A DNA stretch of 64,000 nt from the NCBI GenBank assembly GCA_043497085.1, contig JBIEKI010000009.1, one strand, 5' to 3'. Of this stretch, positions 9,801-16,325 are shown piece after piece. The notes below the pieces were generated by a model that saw only the letters and a list, made by a program, of their open reading frames with translations, was not told where the DNA came from and made no database searches. Position numbers and translations under genes: made by a program. How positions within the stretch are numbered: position 1 is the first letter of the stretch; every line of letters starts with the position of its first letter. This DNA comes from Thalassobacillus sp043497085. Lineage in GTDB: Bacteria > Bacillota > Bacilli > Bacillales > Halobacillaceae.

Positions 9801-10266
9801 TTGGTGGATCCCGGACCTGGTTGAAGCAGAGCTTCACATGCTGCCAATCCTTGGAATATTGTACTTTCTTAGAAAGCGGACCTGGAAAACGTTCGCGACG
9901 ATGATGAATCGAATTCAGTTCGCTGTTGTCCTATTCGTTGCTGCTTATTTAGTCGTTGATGCGATACAAAGCCACACTATTTGGGATGCCTGGATCATCG
10001 GAGGACTTTCGCTTGCTTCCATGATCGCCGGCATGCAGTGGCGAATCAAATCCTACTTTTTTGTCGGCATGGGCGTGTTGATGTTCAATGTCATTTACCA
10101 GACAAAACCATACTGGGGCAATGCACCGTGGTGGGTGTACTTACTGGTTGCCGGACTGCTTCTTATCGTCATCGCCAGTTACAATGAATGGAAGAAACAG
10201 CAATCGGATTCGCAGGTGGAAAGAAAACTGAAGCGGCTATGGGTTGCTTTGAAAAAGTGGAATTAA
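6883..10266 (+). CDS. Giant polytopic membrane protein (SCO7613/DUF2157-like)
   Basis: A 1127-residue protein. The soluble N-terminus (1-90) holds a short helical segment, FNDRLFQLWKNGYLSDEAYEDAI, like those before DUF2157-type membrane domains, and a Glu/Lys-rich linker. The remainder is a near-continuous run of about 30 hydrophobic helices with few charged residues. Proteins of this kind (SCO7613-like) occur in many Firmicutes and Actinobacteria with no assigned activity. The ATG follows GGAGGAAGGGGGAGG. It is followed after 20 bases by the arylamine N-acetyltransferase, suggesting one transcript. Confidence 0.85.
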   Translation: MAFLPEDEKLTIFNDRLFQLWKNGYLSDEAYEDAIKANESYIHDMELAANQPEEAESDPVQMTEPEPVKPVKQKKVKSAEEIRERNITWSLILGVSLLLITGLIVATSQWNQMEAGMKVASIAFVSLFFFGLSYFTGHILKIRKTAFAFLTLGSLLIPIGIVAIGFFELLGSYLSLFGEGRYLLGVMGTLLPLPLYIRHAFVHQSRLYVWITLVFASLSVGFALGALPLSVDEFYLLLMLYNAVLLIVYVRAKTWNLFIKELPLYAQLNLVLSTLLMLFFFESEFFYSFNLLLTASIYMAMVFVYKTKAYQFVFSVMIVYAIYQLVEHTPLQSVDVTIYALAGLLYLGFAYAFKDNEFVEKVFRYTSGVVSLCAFIYISYQGITLKGEEGSVVLLVAYLIITANYLLLANVISHVAFRYLTPIFFFISLWNLWELGHVAPLFLFMFLGASIVFVYVGLWTKISWLQPVQESTLYTSLIVLAGSIGYAMYDMLFGYVSFMFLLVSLLAYLVKKKPVRTEIRETAIWSQPSASMVAAAMVYEPLVRWFPSYETGLSFPFHIAAASVLHVIVFVGWYKWKEKELAAATFYISQGAYVLSMIMLWNNPLVDAAVVRPLILLTGIGMMFGLVHFSKQSYLWGAVALVTLAFYVSLLETFSIGSFEAFLIYMLFAPVLLVAIGEAGQKRWASSKPYFYGLGHIIQPLIIVLFLLDQIGRTSVHPLFLLLPLGLYIYSSLQAKREWELKLMLFAALTTQFLVVLTLPDYYGWWSTMPYVYAFLITSILMAGIWMLVSETWKERIEWYWIPFSIFGLFLFTSRSETWAGFEWLVALGYAILILFYLHRRGWSLVRFAPLLLTIVLWENVIIDWDLTGIVAVIAGCIGILLIAGRFFHSYLIGPNYEVDAYSWTALVYIAYLNVMTMSDENVWIRIIPVLLLAVWFLLLAKKWTEVLLEKGFVTAGFLSLYASYLLVSVDYHWWIPDLVEAELHMLPILGILYFLRKRTWKTFATMMNRIQFAVVLFVAAYLVVDAIQSHTIWDAWIIGGLSLASMIAGMQWRIKSYFFVGMGVLMFNVIYQTKPYWGNAPWWVYLLVAGLLLIVIASYNEWKKQQSDSQVERKLKRLWVALKKWN

Positions 10267-10286
10267 ACTTATTCGGAGGTACGATC

Positions 10287-11069
10287 ATGACAGATATAAA
10301 TGATTTGTTTCGTGAGAGAGTCGGGTTGGCTGAAGCCGAAACGATTACCATGGATTCTCTCCATGAATTGCTTGAGAAAACAGCATGGACCTTTCCCTTT
10401 GAAAATTCCCGTGTTTTGAATGATACAACCCGGCCGCTTACAAAGGAAAATCTTATACAAAAGTTACTCGTCGAAAATGAAGGCGGGCTATGTTACGAGC
10501 TCAATCCACTGCTTTACTTTTTTCTCCTGGAAAATGGCTTTGATGTCCGGATGGTTCGTGGAGAAGTGTTCGTAGAAGCGAAACAGGATTGGACGAATCT
10601 CGGAAGAACACACGTCGCGATTATCCTTCAATATAAAGGCCAATCCTGGCTGGTGGATACTGGGTTTGGCGGCAACTTACCGCTTCGCCCCGTACCGTTT
10701 ACAGGTGAAACAGTGAACTCCGGCAATGGTGAGTTCCGGGTGAAACAGTCGGACAGTAAGTATGGGAATTATCGCTTGGAAATGAAGCTTAGACACAAAC
10801 AGAGCGACTGGCATATCGGGTATGCATTCGATACCAATCGTCCGGTGAATAAGGTGCCGGAATTAGAAGAAGTGCAGGATATCATCAAGCATCACGACCA
10901 GTCCCCATTCAATAAAAATCCATTGGCTGTACAGCTTACTGTCGATGGCAGCAAAACCTTGACTGATTCCTCTTATACGGAGTGGATTCATGGAAAGAAA
11001 GAGAAGCGGGAGATAGACAAAAGAGCGTTCCAAACGCTGGCAAGAGAACAGTTTGGGATTGAATTTTAA
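10287..11069 (+). CDS. nat: Arylamine N-acetyltransferase
   Basis: A 260-residue cytosolic enzyme that moves acetyl from acetyl-CoA to aromatic amines or hydrazines through a cysteine. The catalytic triad is visible: Cys69 in ENEGGLCYELN, His109 in GRTHVAI and Asp124 in WLVDTGFGG, with spacing almost identical to known NATs (C69/H107/D122). PFENSRVL near residue 38 is the usual N-terminal motif. A longer upstream frame exists, but CGGAGG 8 bases before the ATG at 10287 fixes the start. The gene lies close behind the giant membrane protein. Confidence 0.93.
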   Translation: MTDINDLFRERVGLAEAETITMDSLHELLEKTAWTFPFENSRVLNDTTRPLTKENLIQKLLVENEGGLCYELNPLLYFFLLENGFDVRMVRGEVFVEAKQDWTNLGRTHVAIILQYKGQSWLVDTGFGGNLPLRPVPFTGETVNSGNGEFRVKQSDSKYGNYRLEMKLRHKQSDWHIGYAFDTNRPVNKVPELEEVQDIIKHHDQSPFNKNPLAVQLTVDGSKTLTDSSYTEWIHGKKEKREIDKRAFQTLAREQFGIEF

Positions 11070-11106
11070 CGGATGGTTAGCAGGAGTTTAATCCAGGTCG
11101 TAAGTA

Positions 11107-11137
11107 CATTAATGATATATTGCATATTTCATTAATG
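11107..11137. promoter_or_regulatory. Operator-like palindrome before the GntR gene
   Basis: CATTAATG flanks a core TGATATATTGCATATT (11113-11128) with CATTAATG repeated on the right. The 16-base core occurs exactly, in reverse orientation, upstream of brnQ at 13286-13301. Position and sharing suggest the binding site of the adjacent GntR/FCD regulator, acting on itself and on brnQ. Confidence 0.65.
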
Positions 11138-11193
11138 GGCTTTTTCGTGTATACTTTTTCATACCAAATGAATATCTAGAAAGGAGGAATCTT

Positions 11194-11844
11194 ATGCCTA
11201 TACCTGCAAACCATTCGAAACCTGTTCGCCAATCTGCCAAGGAAAACGCGTTCAACCAGATTCAGCAGTGGATCATTGATGGAACCTTGCGACCTGGCGA
11301 AAAGCTGAATGATACGGAGCTGGCTAATGCGTTAGGAAGCAGTAGAACGCCGGTACGTGAATCACTGCAGCTTTTAGAAGTGCAAGGGTTTGTCAAAATG
11401 TATCCAGGGAAGAGCACCGAAGTCACAGAAATCGAACGCGAAGCTATCAATGATCTCCTCCCGCCATTGGCAGCCTTACAGTCTTTATCCGCGGAACTGG
11501 CAATTGATTACATAACAGCGGATCAGCTGAAAGAGCTTGAAAACATCAATGAACGTTTTGCCAAATTAATTTCTGCCAATCAGGCCTATGATGCATTAAA
11601 AGTCGATGAAGAATTTCACCAGGTGATTATTGATATAACAAAAAATACGTATATCAAAAGCATGGTAGCATCCTTGCAGGCACATGTTCGCAGGCATTTT
11701 TTCCATAACTCTATCATTTTAGCCGAACGGTCCATCGAAGAGCACAAAGTAATTATTGCCGCCATGAGAGATGGTGACAAGGATAAAGCTGCAGCCATAA
11801 TGAAAGATAACTGGCTCCGTACACTAGAAGATTTTAAACAATAG
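11194..11844 (+). CDS. GntR family regulator, FCD subfamily
   Basis: A 216-residue DNA-binding regulator. The N-terminal winged helix (about 15-80) contains IIDGTLRPGEKLNDTELANALGSSRTPVRESL, the GntR signature. The C-terminal all-helical FCD domain (about 90-212) binds small carboxylate or amino-acid-like ligands in this subfamily and shows DEEFHQVII and HVRRHFFH, where metal-binding His/Asp residues usually lie. AAAGGAGG precedes the ATG. It sits tail to tail with brnQ, and both share an identical 16-bp site, so control of branched-chain amino acid uptake is the simplest inference. The ligand is unknown. Confidence 0.9.
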   Translation: MPIPANHSKPVRQSAKENAFNQIQQWIIDGTLRPGEKLNDTELANALGSSRTPVRESLQLLEVQGFVKMYPGKSTEVTEIEREAINDLLPPLAALQSLSAELAIDYITADQLKELENINERFAKLISANQAYDALKVDEEFHQVIIDITKNTYIKSMVASLQAHVRRHFFHNSIILAERSIEEHKVIIAAMRDGDKDKAAAIMKDNWLRTLEDFKQ

Positions 11845-11851
11845 CAAACGC

Positions 11852-11890
11852 AAAAGCCGGCTCCTCAAGTAATGAGGTGGCCGGCTTTAT
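11852..11890. terminator. Bidirectional terminator between gntR and brnQ
   Basis: AAAGCCGGC-t-CCTCA pairs with TGAGG-t-GGCCGGCTTT around a 5-base loop, with A/T runs on both sides. It serves the converging regulator and carrier genes. Confidence 0.85.
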
Positions 11891-11894
11891 TCGT

Positions 11895-13253
11895 TCATGA
11901 CGCATGAACGGGAGCTTTTCTTTGAAAACGGCTGATGACACCGGTGAGGGCAATGACAACTATTGCCGGCAGCAGCCATCCAAGTCCTTGGTTATAGAGT
12001 GGTAAGGTTTGTTCATAAAAGCGCACAATCGGCTGCATCCAGCTGAAATAGTCGACTCCCAGTGATTCACAGAGCGACTTGAGACCATCAAAGATGCTGA
12101 TTAAAAACGTAACAGCGATAGTTGAACTATAAACGATCGTTGCATGATGGAACAAAGGAGACAGGAATGTCAAAAGGATCAGGACAATCGCCAGTGGATA
12201 TAAGAACATCAAGACCGGTACAGAGTAAGTGATGATGTTTGCCAATCCAAAGTTCGCGATCACAAAAGTGATTGTGGCAAAGAAGACAACAAGTGTCTTA
12301 TAACTGATCTTCGGAAACAACGTATGGAAGTACTCTGCATTGGCTACCGTCAATCCGATCGCAGTTGTCAAGCATGCCAACGTAATAGCAATGGCAAGCA
12401 GGACAGAACCAAATGTGCCGAAATAATGGGAAGCACCGTTACTTAAAATCGGTCCGCCAGTTGCAAAGATTCCATAAGCTTGTGTGCTTGTGGCACCTAA
12501 ATACGCGATACCAACATAAATCGAACCTAGCAGCAATATCGCAATACTCCCTGCCTTGACGGTTGCTTTAAGAATATCGGTATTAGAGGTGACCCCCATT
12601 GCCCGAATAGCGTTTATCACGATAATACCAAATACCAGTGATGCAAGGGCGTCCATTGTATTATATCCTTCGAGGAAACCTGTGAAAAAAGCTTCATTTG
12701 CATAAGCTTCCTGAGGAGCTTGCAATGTTCCCATCGGATTGGTGAATACTGCAACAAGAAGCACGGCAAGCAGTACAACCAGCCCAGGTGCCAAAAATTT
12801 TCCAACATTATCTACAAGCTTGGCGGGTTTTAATGAAAACAATAGAACCACAACGAAAAATAAGAAGGTGAAAATAAATAATCCCATTTGTTGTGAAGAC
12901 TCATTTATAAAAGGTGATATACCAACTTCAAACGCAACTGTACCTGTACGGGGGGATGCGAAAAATGGTCCGATAGTCAAATAAAGCAGTGACGTAAAAA
13001 ATATGGCATACACCGGGTGTACGCGGCTTGAAAGTTCCTGCAGATTACGGCTTCCCGAAAAACTCATGGCAATAATCCCAAGCAATGGGAGTCCCACTCC
13101 TGTAATTAAAAATCCAATAACTGACGGCCCGAGATTGGTACCGGCATTTTGACCCAACTGTGCTGGAAAGATCAGGTTACCGGCTCCGAAAAATAAAGCA
13201 AATAGCATGACGCCAATGGTTACATATGACGAAAAAGACATTTTTCCCTTCAT
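11895..13253 (-). CDS. brnQ: Branched-chain amino acid carrier BrnQ (LIVCS family)
   Basis: A 452-residue secondary transporter that imports Leu/Ile/Val with Na+ or H+. About twelve membrane helices are visible. The N-terminal FALFFGAGNLIFPAQLGQNAG is the family hallmark, and SVPVLMFLYPLAIVLILL occurs late in the protein. Length matches the family. AGGAAGG precedes the ATG on the minus strand. The upstream region holds one exact and one partial copy of the TGATATATTGCAT operator motif also found before the gntR gene. Confidence 0.95.
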   Translation of the reverse strand: MKGKMSFSSYVTIGVMLFALFFGAGNLIFPAQLGQNAGTNLGPSVIGFLITGVGLPLLGIIAMSFSGSRNLQELSSRVHPVYAIFFTSLLYLTIGPFFASPRTGTVAFEVGISPFINESSQQMGLFIFTFLFFVVVLLFSLKPAKLVDNVGKFLAPGLVVLLAVLLVAVFTNPMGTLQAPQEAYANEAFFTGFLEGYNTMDALASLVFGIIVINAIRAMGVTSNTDILKATVKAGSIAILLLGSIYVGIAYLGATSTQAYGIFATGGPILSNGASHYFGTFGSVLLAIAITLACLTTAIGLTVANAEYFHTLFPKISYKTLVVFFATITFVIANFGLANIITYSVPVLMFLYPLAIVLILLTFLSPLFHHATIVYSSTIAVTFLISIFDGLKSLCESLGVDYFSWMQPIVRFYEQTLPLYNQGLGWLLPAIVVIALTGVISRFQRKAPVHAS

Positions 13254-13285
13254 GAAGCCTTCCTCCTAATATTTTTTAAGTTAGT

Positions 13286-13346
13286 AATATGCAATATATC
13301 AATGAAATCTATCATACTCCTCCCATATGCAAAATGCAATATATTA
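13286..13346. promoter_or_regulatory. Operator-like sites upstream of brnQ
   Basis: AATATGCAATATATCA (13286-13301) is the exact reverse complement of the core before gntR. A second related site, ATGCAATATATTA, is at 13334-13346, and a weaker ATTCAATATATA is at 13371-13382. They cover the likely brnQ promoter, so repression by the GntR/FCD protein is inferred. The rest of 13254-13578 has no gene. Confidence 0.6.
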
Positions 13347-13454
13347 CAGAATATTTTTATATGTAAATAAATTCAATATATACCCTTTGAATCTTCAGAT
13401 GCAGTGCAGGATCATGATTTGGGATCAAAAGTATCTCAAAACTGACCAAAATAT

Positions 13455-13486
13455 AAGAACCAGGCGATTTTGTTCACCTGGTTCTT
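13455..13486 (-). terminator. Intrinsic terminator downstream of the HxlR gene
   Basis: AAGAACCAGG and CCTGGTTCTT form a 10-bp stem with a 12-base loop, followed by an A/T-rich run on the minus strand. It lies about 93 bases past the hxlR-type stop codon. Confidence 0.65.
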
Positions 13487-13578
13487 TAAATGGTATCGGG
13501 TTTTAATTCAAAATTACGCTATTCTTATTTCCCTATCGTTTAGGGCTTCATAGTGCAAAAAGCACAAAGGCTTTAATC

Positions 13579-13902
13579 TTATAAGGTCTCTTTACTGGCA
13601 ATCCAATCTTGAGACCATTTTTCTAATTCTTTCATCAGTGGCTGTAATGCTACCCCTTTTTCCGTCAACGAGTATTCAATTCGAATAGGTGTTTCAGGGT
13701 ATACGTCCCGTTTTACAATTCCCTCGTCCTCTAAATGTTTTAATCTATCTGATAAGAGCCTTCCGCTAATCCCAATAGATGATTCAATGGTACAAAAGCG
13801 TTGGGGGCCTGAAAGCAGCTGGTAAATGACCAGGCCTGTCCAGCGTTTACTTAAAATGCTCATTGCTTTTTCAAATTTAGGACAGAGTTGAGATGTATTC
13901 AT
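13579..13902 (-). CDS. HxlR family redox-sensing repressor (CatR/YodB-like)
   Basis: A 107-residue winged-helix protein, the usual size for HxlR regulators. Cys7 in MNTSQLCPKF sits where YodB, CatR and HypR of Bacillus subtilis carry the single reactive cysteine that senses quinones and diamide. The recognition helix region is SIGISGRLLSDRLKHLEDEGIVKR and the wing contains RIEYSLTEKG. It is divergent from a DoxX / flavodoxin / CatE set, matching the CatR-catDE logic. Two inverted repeats in the shared intergenic region are its likely operators. GAGGAG precedes the ATG. Confidence 0.88.
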   Translation of the reverse strand: MNTSQLCPKFEKAMSILSKRWTGLVIYQLLSGPQRFCTIESSIGISGRLLSDRLKHLEDEGIVKRDVYPETPIRIEYSLTEKGVALQPLMKELEKWSQDWIASKETL

Positions 13903-13937
13903 ACGTTATCACTCCTCATTACTATTTTACCCTAAAA

Positions 13938-13949
13938 TACTAACAGTAA
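13938..13949. promoter_or_regulatory. HxlR operator candidate 1
   Basis: TACT-AAC-AGTA is a perfect 4-bp inverted repeat with a 3-base spacer, about 36 bases upstream of the hxlR start. It shares the ACTnnnAGTA core with the site at 14009. Confidence 0.5.
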
Positions 13950-14008
13950 TCAATTTACTTAATATAAATTAGTATATTGACATAAGTTGATTATTTATAT
14001 ATACTTAC

Positions 14009-14021
14009 TTACTAAAAGTAA
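14009..14021. promoter_or_regulatory. HxlR operator candidate 2
   Basis: TTACT-AAA-AGTAA is a perfect 5-bp inverted repeat, 60 bases before the DoxX start and downstream of promoter-like TTGACA...TATATA sequence. Together with the site at 13938 it probably gives thiol-stress control of the divergent genes. Confidence 0.55.
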
Positions 14022-14080
14022 CTGAAGTGAATTTATAATATCTTGACTTTAGTTAAAACTATACAAAGGAGTGGATTTGA

Positions 14081-14488
14081 ATGAACAAACATGAGGCAGG
14101 AGCTTCTATCCTAAGAGTGATATTAGGGGTTATATTTTTTGTTCATGGGTTGGATAAATTCCAGGCAGGAATTGGAAACACCGTCGGATTTTTTGACAGT
14201 ATTGGAGTACCCGGATTTTTAGCTTACGTTGTAGCGGCAATTGAACTTGTTGGCGGGATTGCATTGATTTTGGGATTAGGAACAAAGATTGTTGCCTCTC
14301 TATTTGCCGTTATTATGCTGGGGGCTATTTTCACAGTTAAACTATCTGCCGGCTTTCTGGGTGGATATGAGTTAGATTTGGCGTTACTGGCCATGTCTAT
14401 TTATGTAGCACTTTCCGATAACACAGCTCTCTCACTGGAAAATGCCATGTTTTCAACGAAACAGGGCTCGATAGAAAATGTATCTTAA
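14081..14488 (+). CDS. catD: DoxX family membrane protein (CatD-like)
   Basis: A 135-residue protein with four predicted helices. ILRVILGVIFFVHGLDKFQ at the N-terminus and FLAYVVAAIELVGGIALILGLGTKI are DoxX hallmarks. In Bacillus subtilis the DoxX protein CatD (YfiD) is encoded with the catechol dioxygenase CatE and repressed by CatR; here the same partners are present, with a flavodoxin-like gene inserted. It likely acts at the membrane in quinone or thiol stress, but the exact reaction is unclear. AAAGGAG precedes the ATG. Confidence 0.85.
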   Translation: MNKHEAGASILRVILGVIFFVHGLDKFQAGIGNTVGFFDSIGVPGFLAYVVAAIELVGGIALILGLGTKIVASLFAVIMLGAIFTVKLSAGFLGGYELDLALLAMSIYVALSDNTALSLENAMFSTKQGSIENVS

Positions 14489-14511
14489 TAAATGGAGAGG
14501 GGATTCATGCA

Positions 14512-15171
14512 ATGGGAATTTTTAATAAATTATTTGGAAAACCAAAGGAGATGGAAGACATGTCAAACGTTAAATTAGCCGTCATTTTTTACACGATGAG
14601 TGGAACGAACTATCAAATGGCCAAATGGGCAGAAGAAGGAGCAAAAGCAGCTGGTGCCGAAGTGAAAGTATTAAAAGCGGAAGAACTGGCACCGCAATCC
14701 GTCATCGAGGCGAATGAAGCATGGAAAGCCACCGTGGAAAAAACAAAAGACGTACCTGTAGCGACATCCGCTGACCTTGAGTGGGCTGACGCCATTATTT
14801 TCAGCATCCCGACACGCTTTGGTAACATGCCTTCGCAAATGAAGCAATTCCTTGATACACAGGGCGGTCTTTGGGCAAGCGGCAAGACGATCAACAAAGT
14901 TGTCAGCGGCATGACTTCCGCACAAAACCCGCACGGTGGCCAGGAAGCAACCCTGCTTTCACTTTATACTTCTATGATGCATTGGGGCGCAATTATTGTT
15001 TCTCCAGGGTACACCGATGAAGTATTGTTTGGTGCCGGAGGAAACCCATATGGGACAAGTGTTACTGTTGATCAGGATGGCAATATGGCCGAGGATGTGG
15101 AAGGCGCCGTCAAGCATCAGGCGAAACGTACAGTGACCGTTGCTTCCTGGGTTAAACAAGGGCAACAGTAA
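14512..15171 (+). CDS. Flavodoxin-fold NAD(P)H quinone oxidoreductase (WrbA-like)
   Basis: A 219-residue FMN protein. AVIFYTMSGTNYQMAKWAEEGAKAAGAEV is the flavodoxin phosphate-binding start, FSIPTRFGNMPSQMKQFLDTQGGLWASG is the typical WrbA segment and TSAQNPHGGQEATLLSLYTSMMHWG the second FMN-contact region. WrbA enzymes reduce quinones by two electrons, avoiding semiquinone radicals, which fits its place 23 bases behind DoxX in a quinone-stress operon. Two starts are plausible: ATG 14512 (GGAGAGGGG) and ATG 14560 (AAAGGAG); the second removes a basic leader absent from most relatives. Confidence 0.9.
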   Translation: MGIFNKLFGKPKEMEDMSNVKLAVIFYTMSGTNYQMAKWAEEGAKAAGAEVKVLKAEELAPQSVIEANEAWKATVEKTKDVPVATSADLEWADAIIFSIPTRFGNMPSQMKQFLDTQGGLWASGKTINKVVSGMTSAQNPHGGQEATLLSLYTSMMHWGAIIVSPGYTDEVLFGAGGNPYGTSVTVDQDGNMAEDVEGAVKHQAKRTVTVASWVKQGQQ

Positions 15172-15216
15172 TGTAAGTGATCGAATAAATATAATCTATA
15201 AGCTATAGCTAACAGG

Positions 15217-15254
15217 ATGCCTAATATCGAGTCGCTGATATTAGGCATTTTTTA
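15217..15254 (+). terminator. Intrinsic terminator after the WrbA-like gene
   Basis: ATGCCTAATATC pairs perfectly with GATATTAGGCAT (12 bp, 8-base loop), followed by TTTTTT. It separates the doxX-wrbA pair from catE, so catE may need its own promoter or readthrough. Confidence 0.9.
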
Positions 15255-15293
15255 AAAAAGAAAAATCGAAAAGATATACTAGGAGGAATTTCG

Positions 15294-16145
15294 TTGTCAT
15301 TTCATCATAAACCTATTACATTTGTAAAACATGTCACTATTAAAGTACAAAATTTAGAACGCTCCCTTGATTATTATCAAGAGGTGATAGGGTTTAAGGT
15401 TTTAGAGCAAACCAATAACAGAGCGAAGTTAACAGCCGATGGGAAAACATGTATTCTGTCCTTAGAGCAGCCGGAAAATGCCATTGCAAAGCAGCGAGGA
15501 ACTGCGGGGTTATATCATTTTGCTCTCCTTGTACCACGGCGTTCCGATTTAGCAAATATCGTTCACCATTTTATTAAAAAGGGAATTCGAATTGGATCTT
15601 CGGACCACCTTGTCAGTGAAGCTCTCTATTTAAATGATCCGGATGGTAATGGGATTGAAATTTATGTGGATCGTGATCCTTCCGTGTGGAAATGGAAGAA
15701 TGGCGAAGTTGCCATGACTGTTGATCCGTTGGATTTCGAAGACCTGCTTCAGGAAGGGGATTCAGAAGAACCATGGAAAGGCATGCCTGCCGGTACTGTG
15801 ATGGGGCATATACACCTGCATGTTTCTCACTTAGAAGAAGCAGAGGAATTTTACACGAAAGGACTGGGGTTTGAGGTAGTAAACCGGTTTGGTGGTCAGG
15901 CTCTATTCATCTCATCCGGTAACTATCATCATCATATTGGTTTAAATACATGGGCAGGCGTTGGAGCTCCTGAACCTGCCAAAAATAGCGCCGGTTTGGA
16001 ATCATATACAATCATTTTACCCGATGAGGAATACAGGAATAATGTGATAGCGAGTCTGGAGAGAGTAGGTGCCTCTGTCACAGAGGAAAATGATATAGTT
16101 ACGACAAAGGATCCGTCTGGCAACTGCATTCACCTGGCTGTTTAA
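15294..16145 (+). CDS. catE: Catechol-2,3-dioxygenase (VOC family)
   Basis: A 283-residue extradiol dioxygenase with two vicinal-oxygen-chelate modules (about 8-125 and 165-280). Metal-ligand candidates are His13 (VKHVTIKV) and the segments YHFALLV, GHIHLHV and the late acidic DPSGNCIHLAV. The layout matches CatE (YfiE) of Bacillus subtilis, which opens catechol rings. The start is TTG, supported by AGGAGG 7 bases upstream. Neighbours DoxX, WrbA-like and HxlR agree with a role in detoxifying catechols and quinones. Confidence 0.88.
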   Translation: MSFHHKPITFVKHVTIKVQNLERSLDYYQEVIGFKVLEQTNNRAKLTADGKTCILSLEQPENAIAKQRGTAGLYHFALLVPRRSDLANIVHHFIKKGIRIGSSDHLVSEALYLNDPDGNGIEIYVDRDPSVWKWKNGEVAMTVDPLDFEDLLQEGDSEEPWKGMPAGTVMGHIHLHVSHLEEAEEFYTKGLGFEVVNRFGGQALFISSGNYHHHIGLNTWAGVGAPEPAKNSAGLESYTIILPDEEYRNNVIASLERVGASVTEENDIVTTKDPSGNCIHLAV

Positions 16146-16185
16146 GGTGTTACTTTAATTTACGGATCTTATAGGAAAATTATAG

Positions 16186-16242
16186 AAAGAGGCTGACCCC
16201 CAGTGCGTTAATGCATTACTAAGGTGGGGGTCAGCCTCTTTT
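16186..16242. terminator. Terminator-like hairpin repeat, copy A
   Basis: AAAGAGGCTGACCCCC pairs with GGGGGTCAGCCTCTTT, and the loop contains GTGCGTTAATGCATTACT. This loop sequence recurs in hairpins at 37911, 40131 and 41131, so it is a dispersed repeat as well as the likely catE terminator. Confidence 0.8.
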
Positions 16243-16261
16243 TACTAATCCCAAGATATTA

Positions 16262-16305
16262 ACAACGGCTTTTAGCTCTAAGCAAGACAAGGCTAAAGCC
16301 GTTTA
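16262..16305 (-). terminator. Intrinsic terminator of the amidase gene
   Basis: AACGGCTTTTAGC and GCTAAAGCCGTT pair around a 15-base loop, about 20 bases past the minus-strand amidase stop, with T-rich sequence following on either strand. Confidence 0.65.
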
Positions 16306-16325
16306 TTTCTATATAAGTGGTGGTG

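Noticed and set aside
10188..10286. In-frame extension of the arylamine N-acetyltransferase
   Set aside because: It lies inside the preceding gene and lacks a ribosome site; CGGAGG supports the later ATG and the Cys69/His109/Asp124 spacing fits it.
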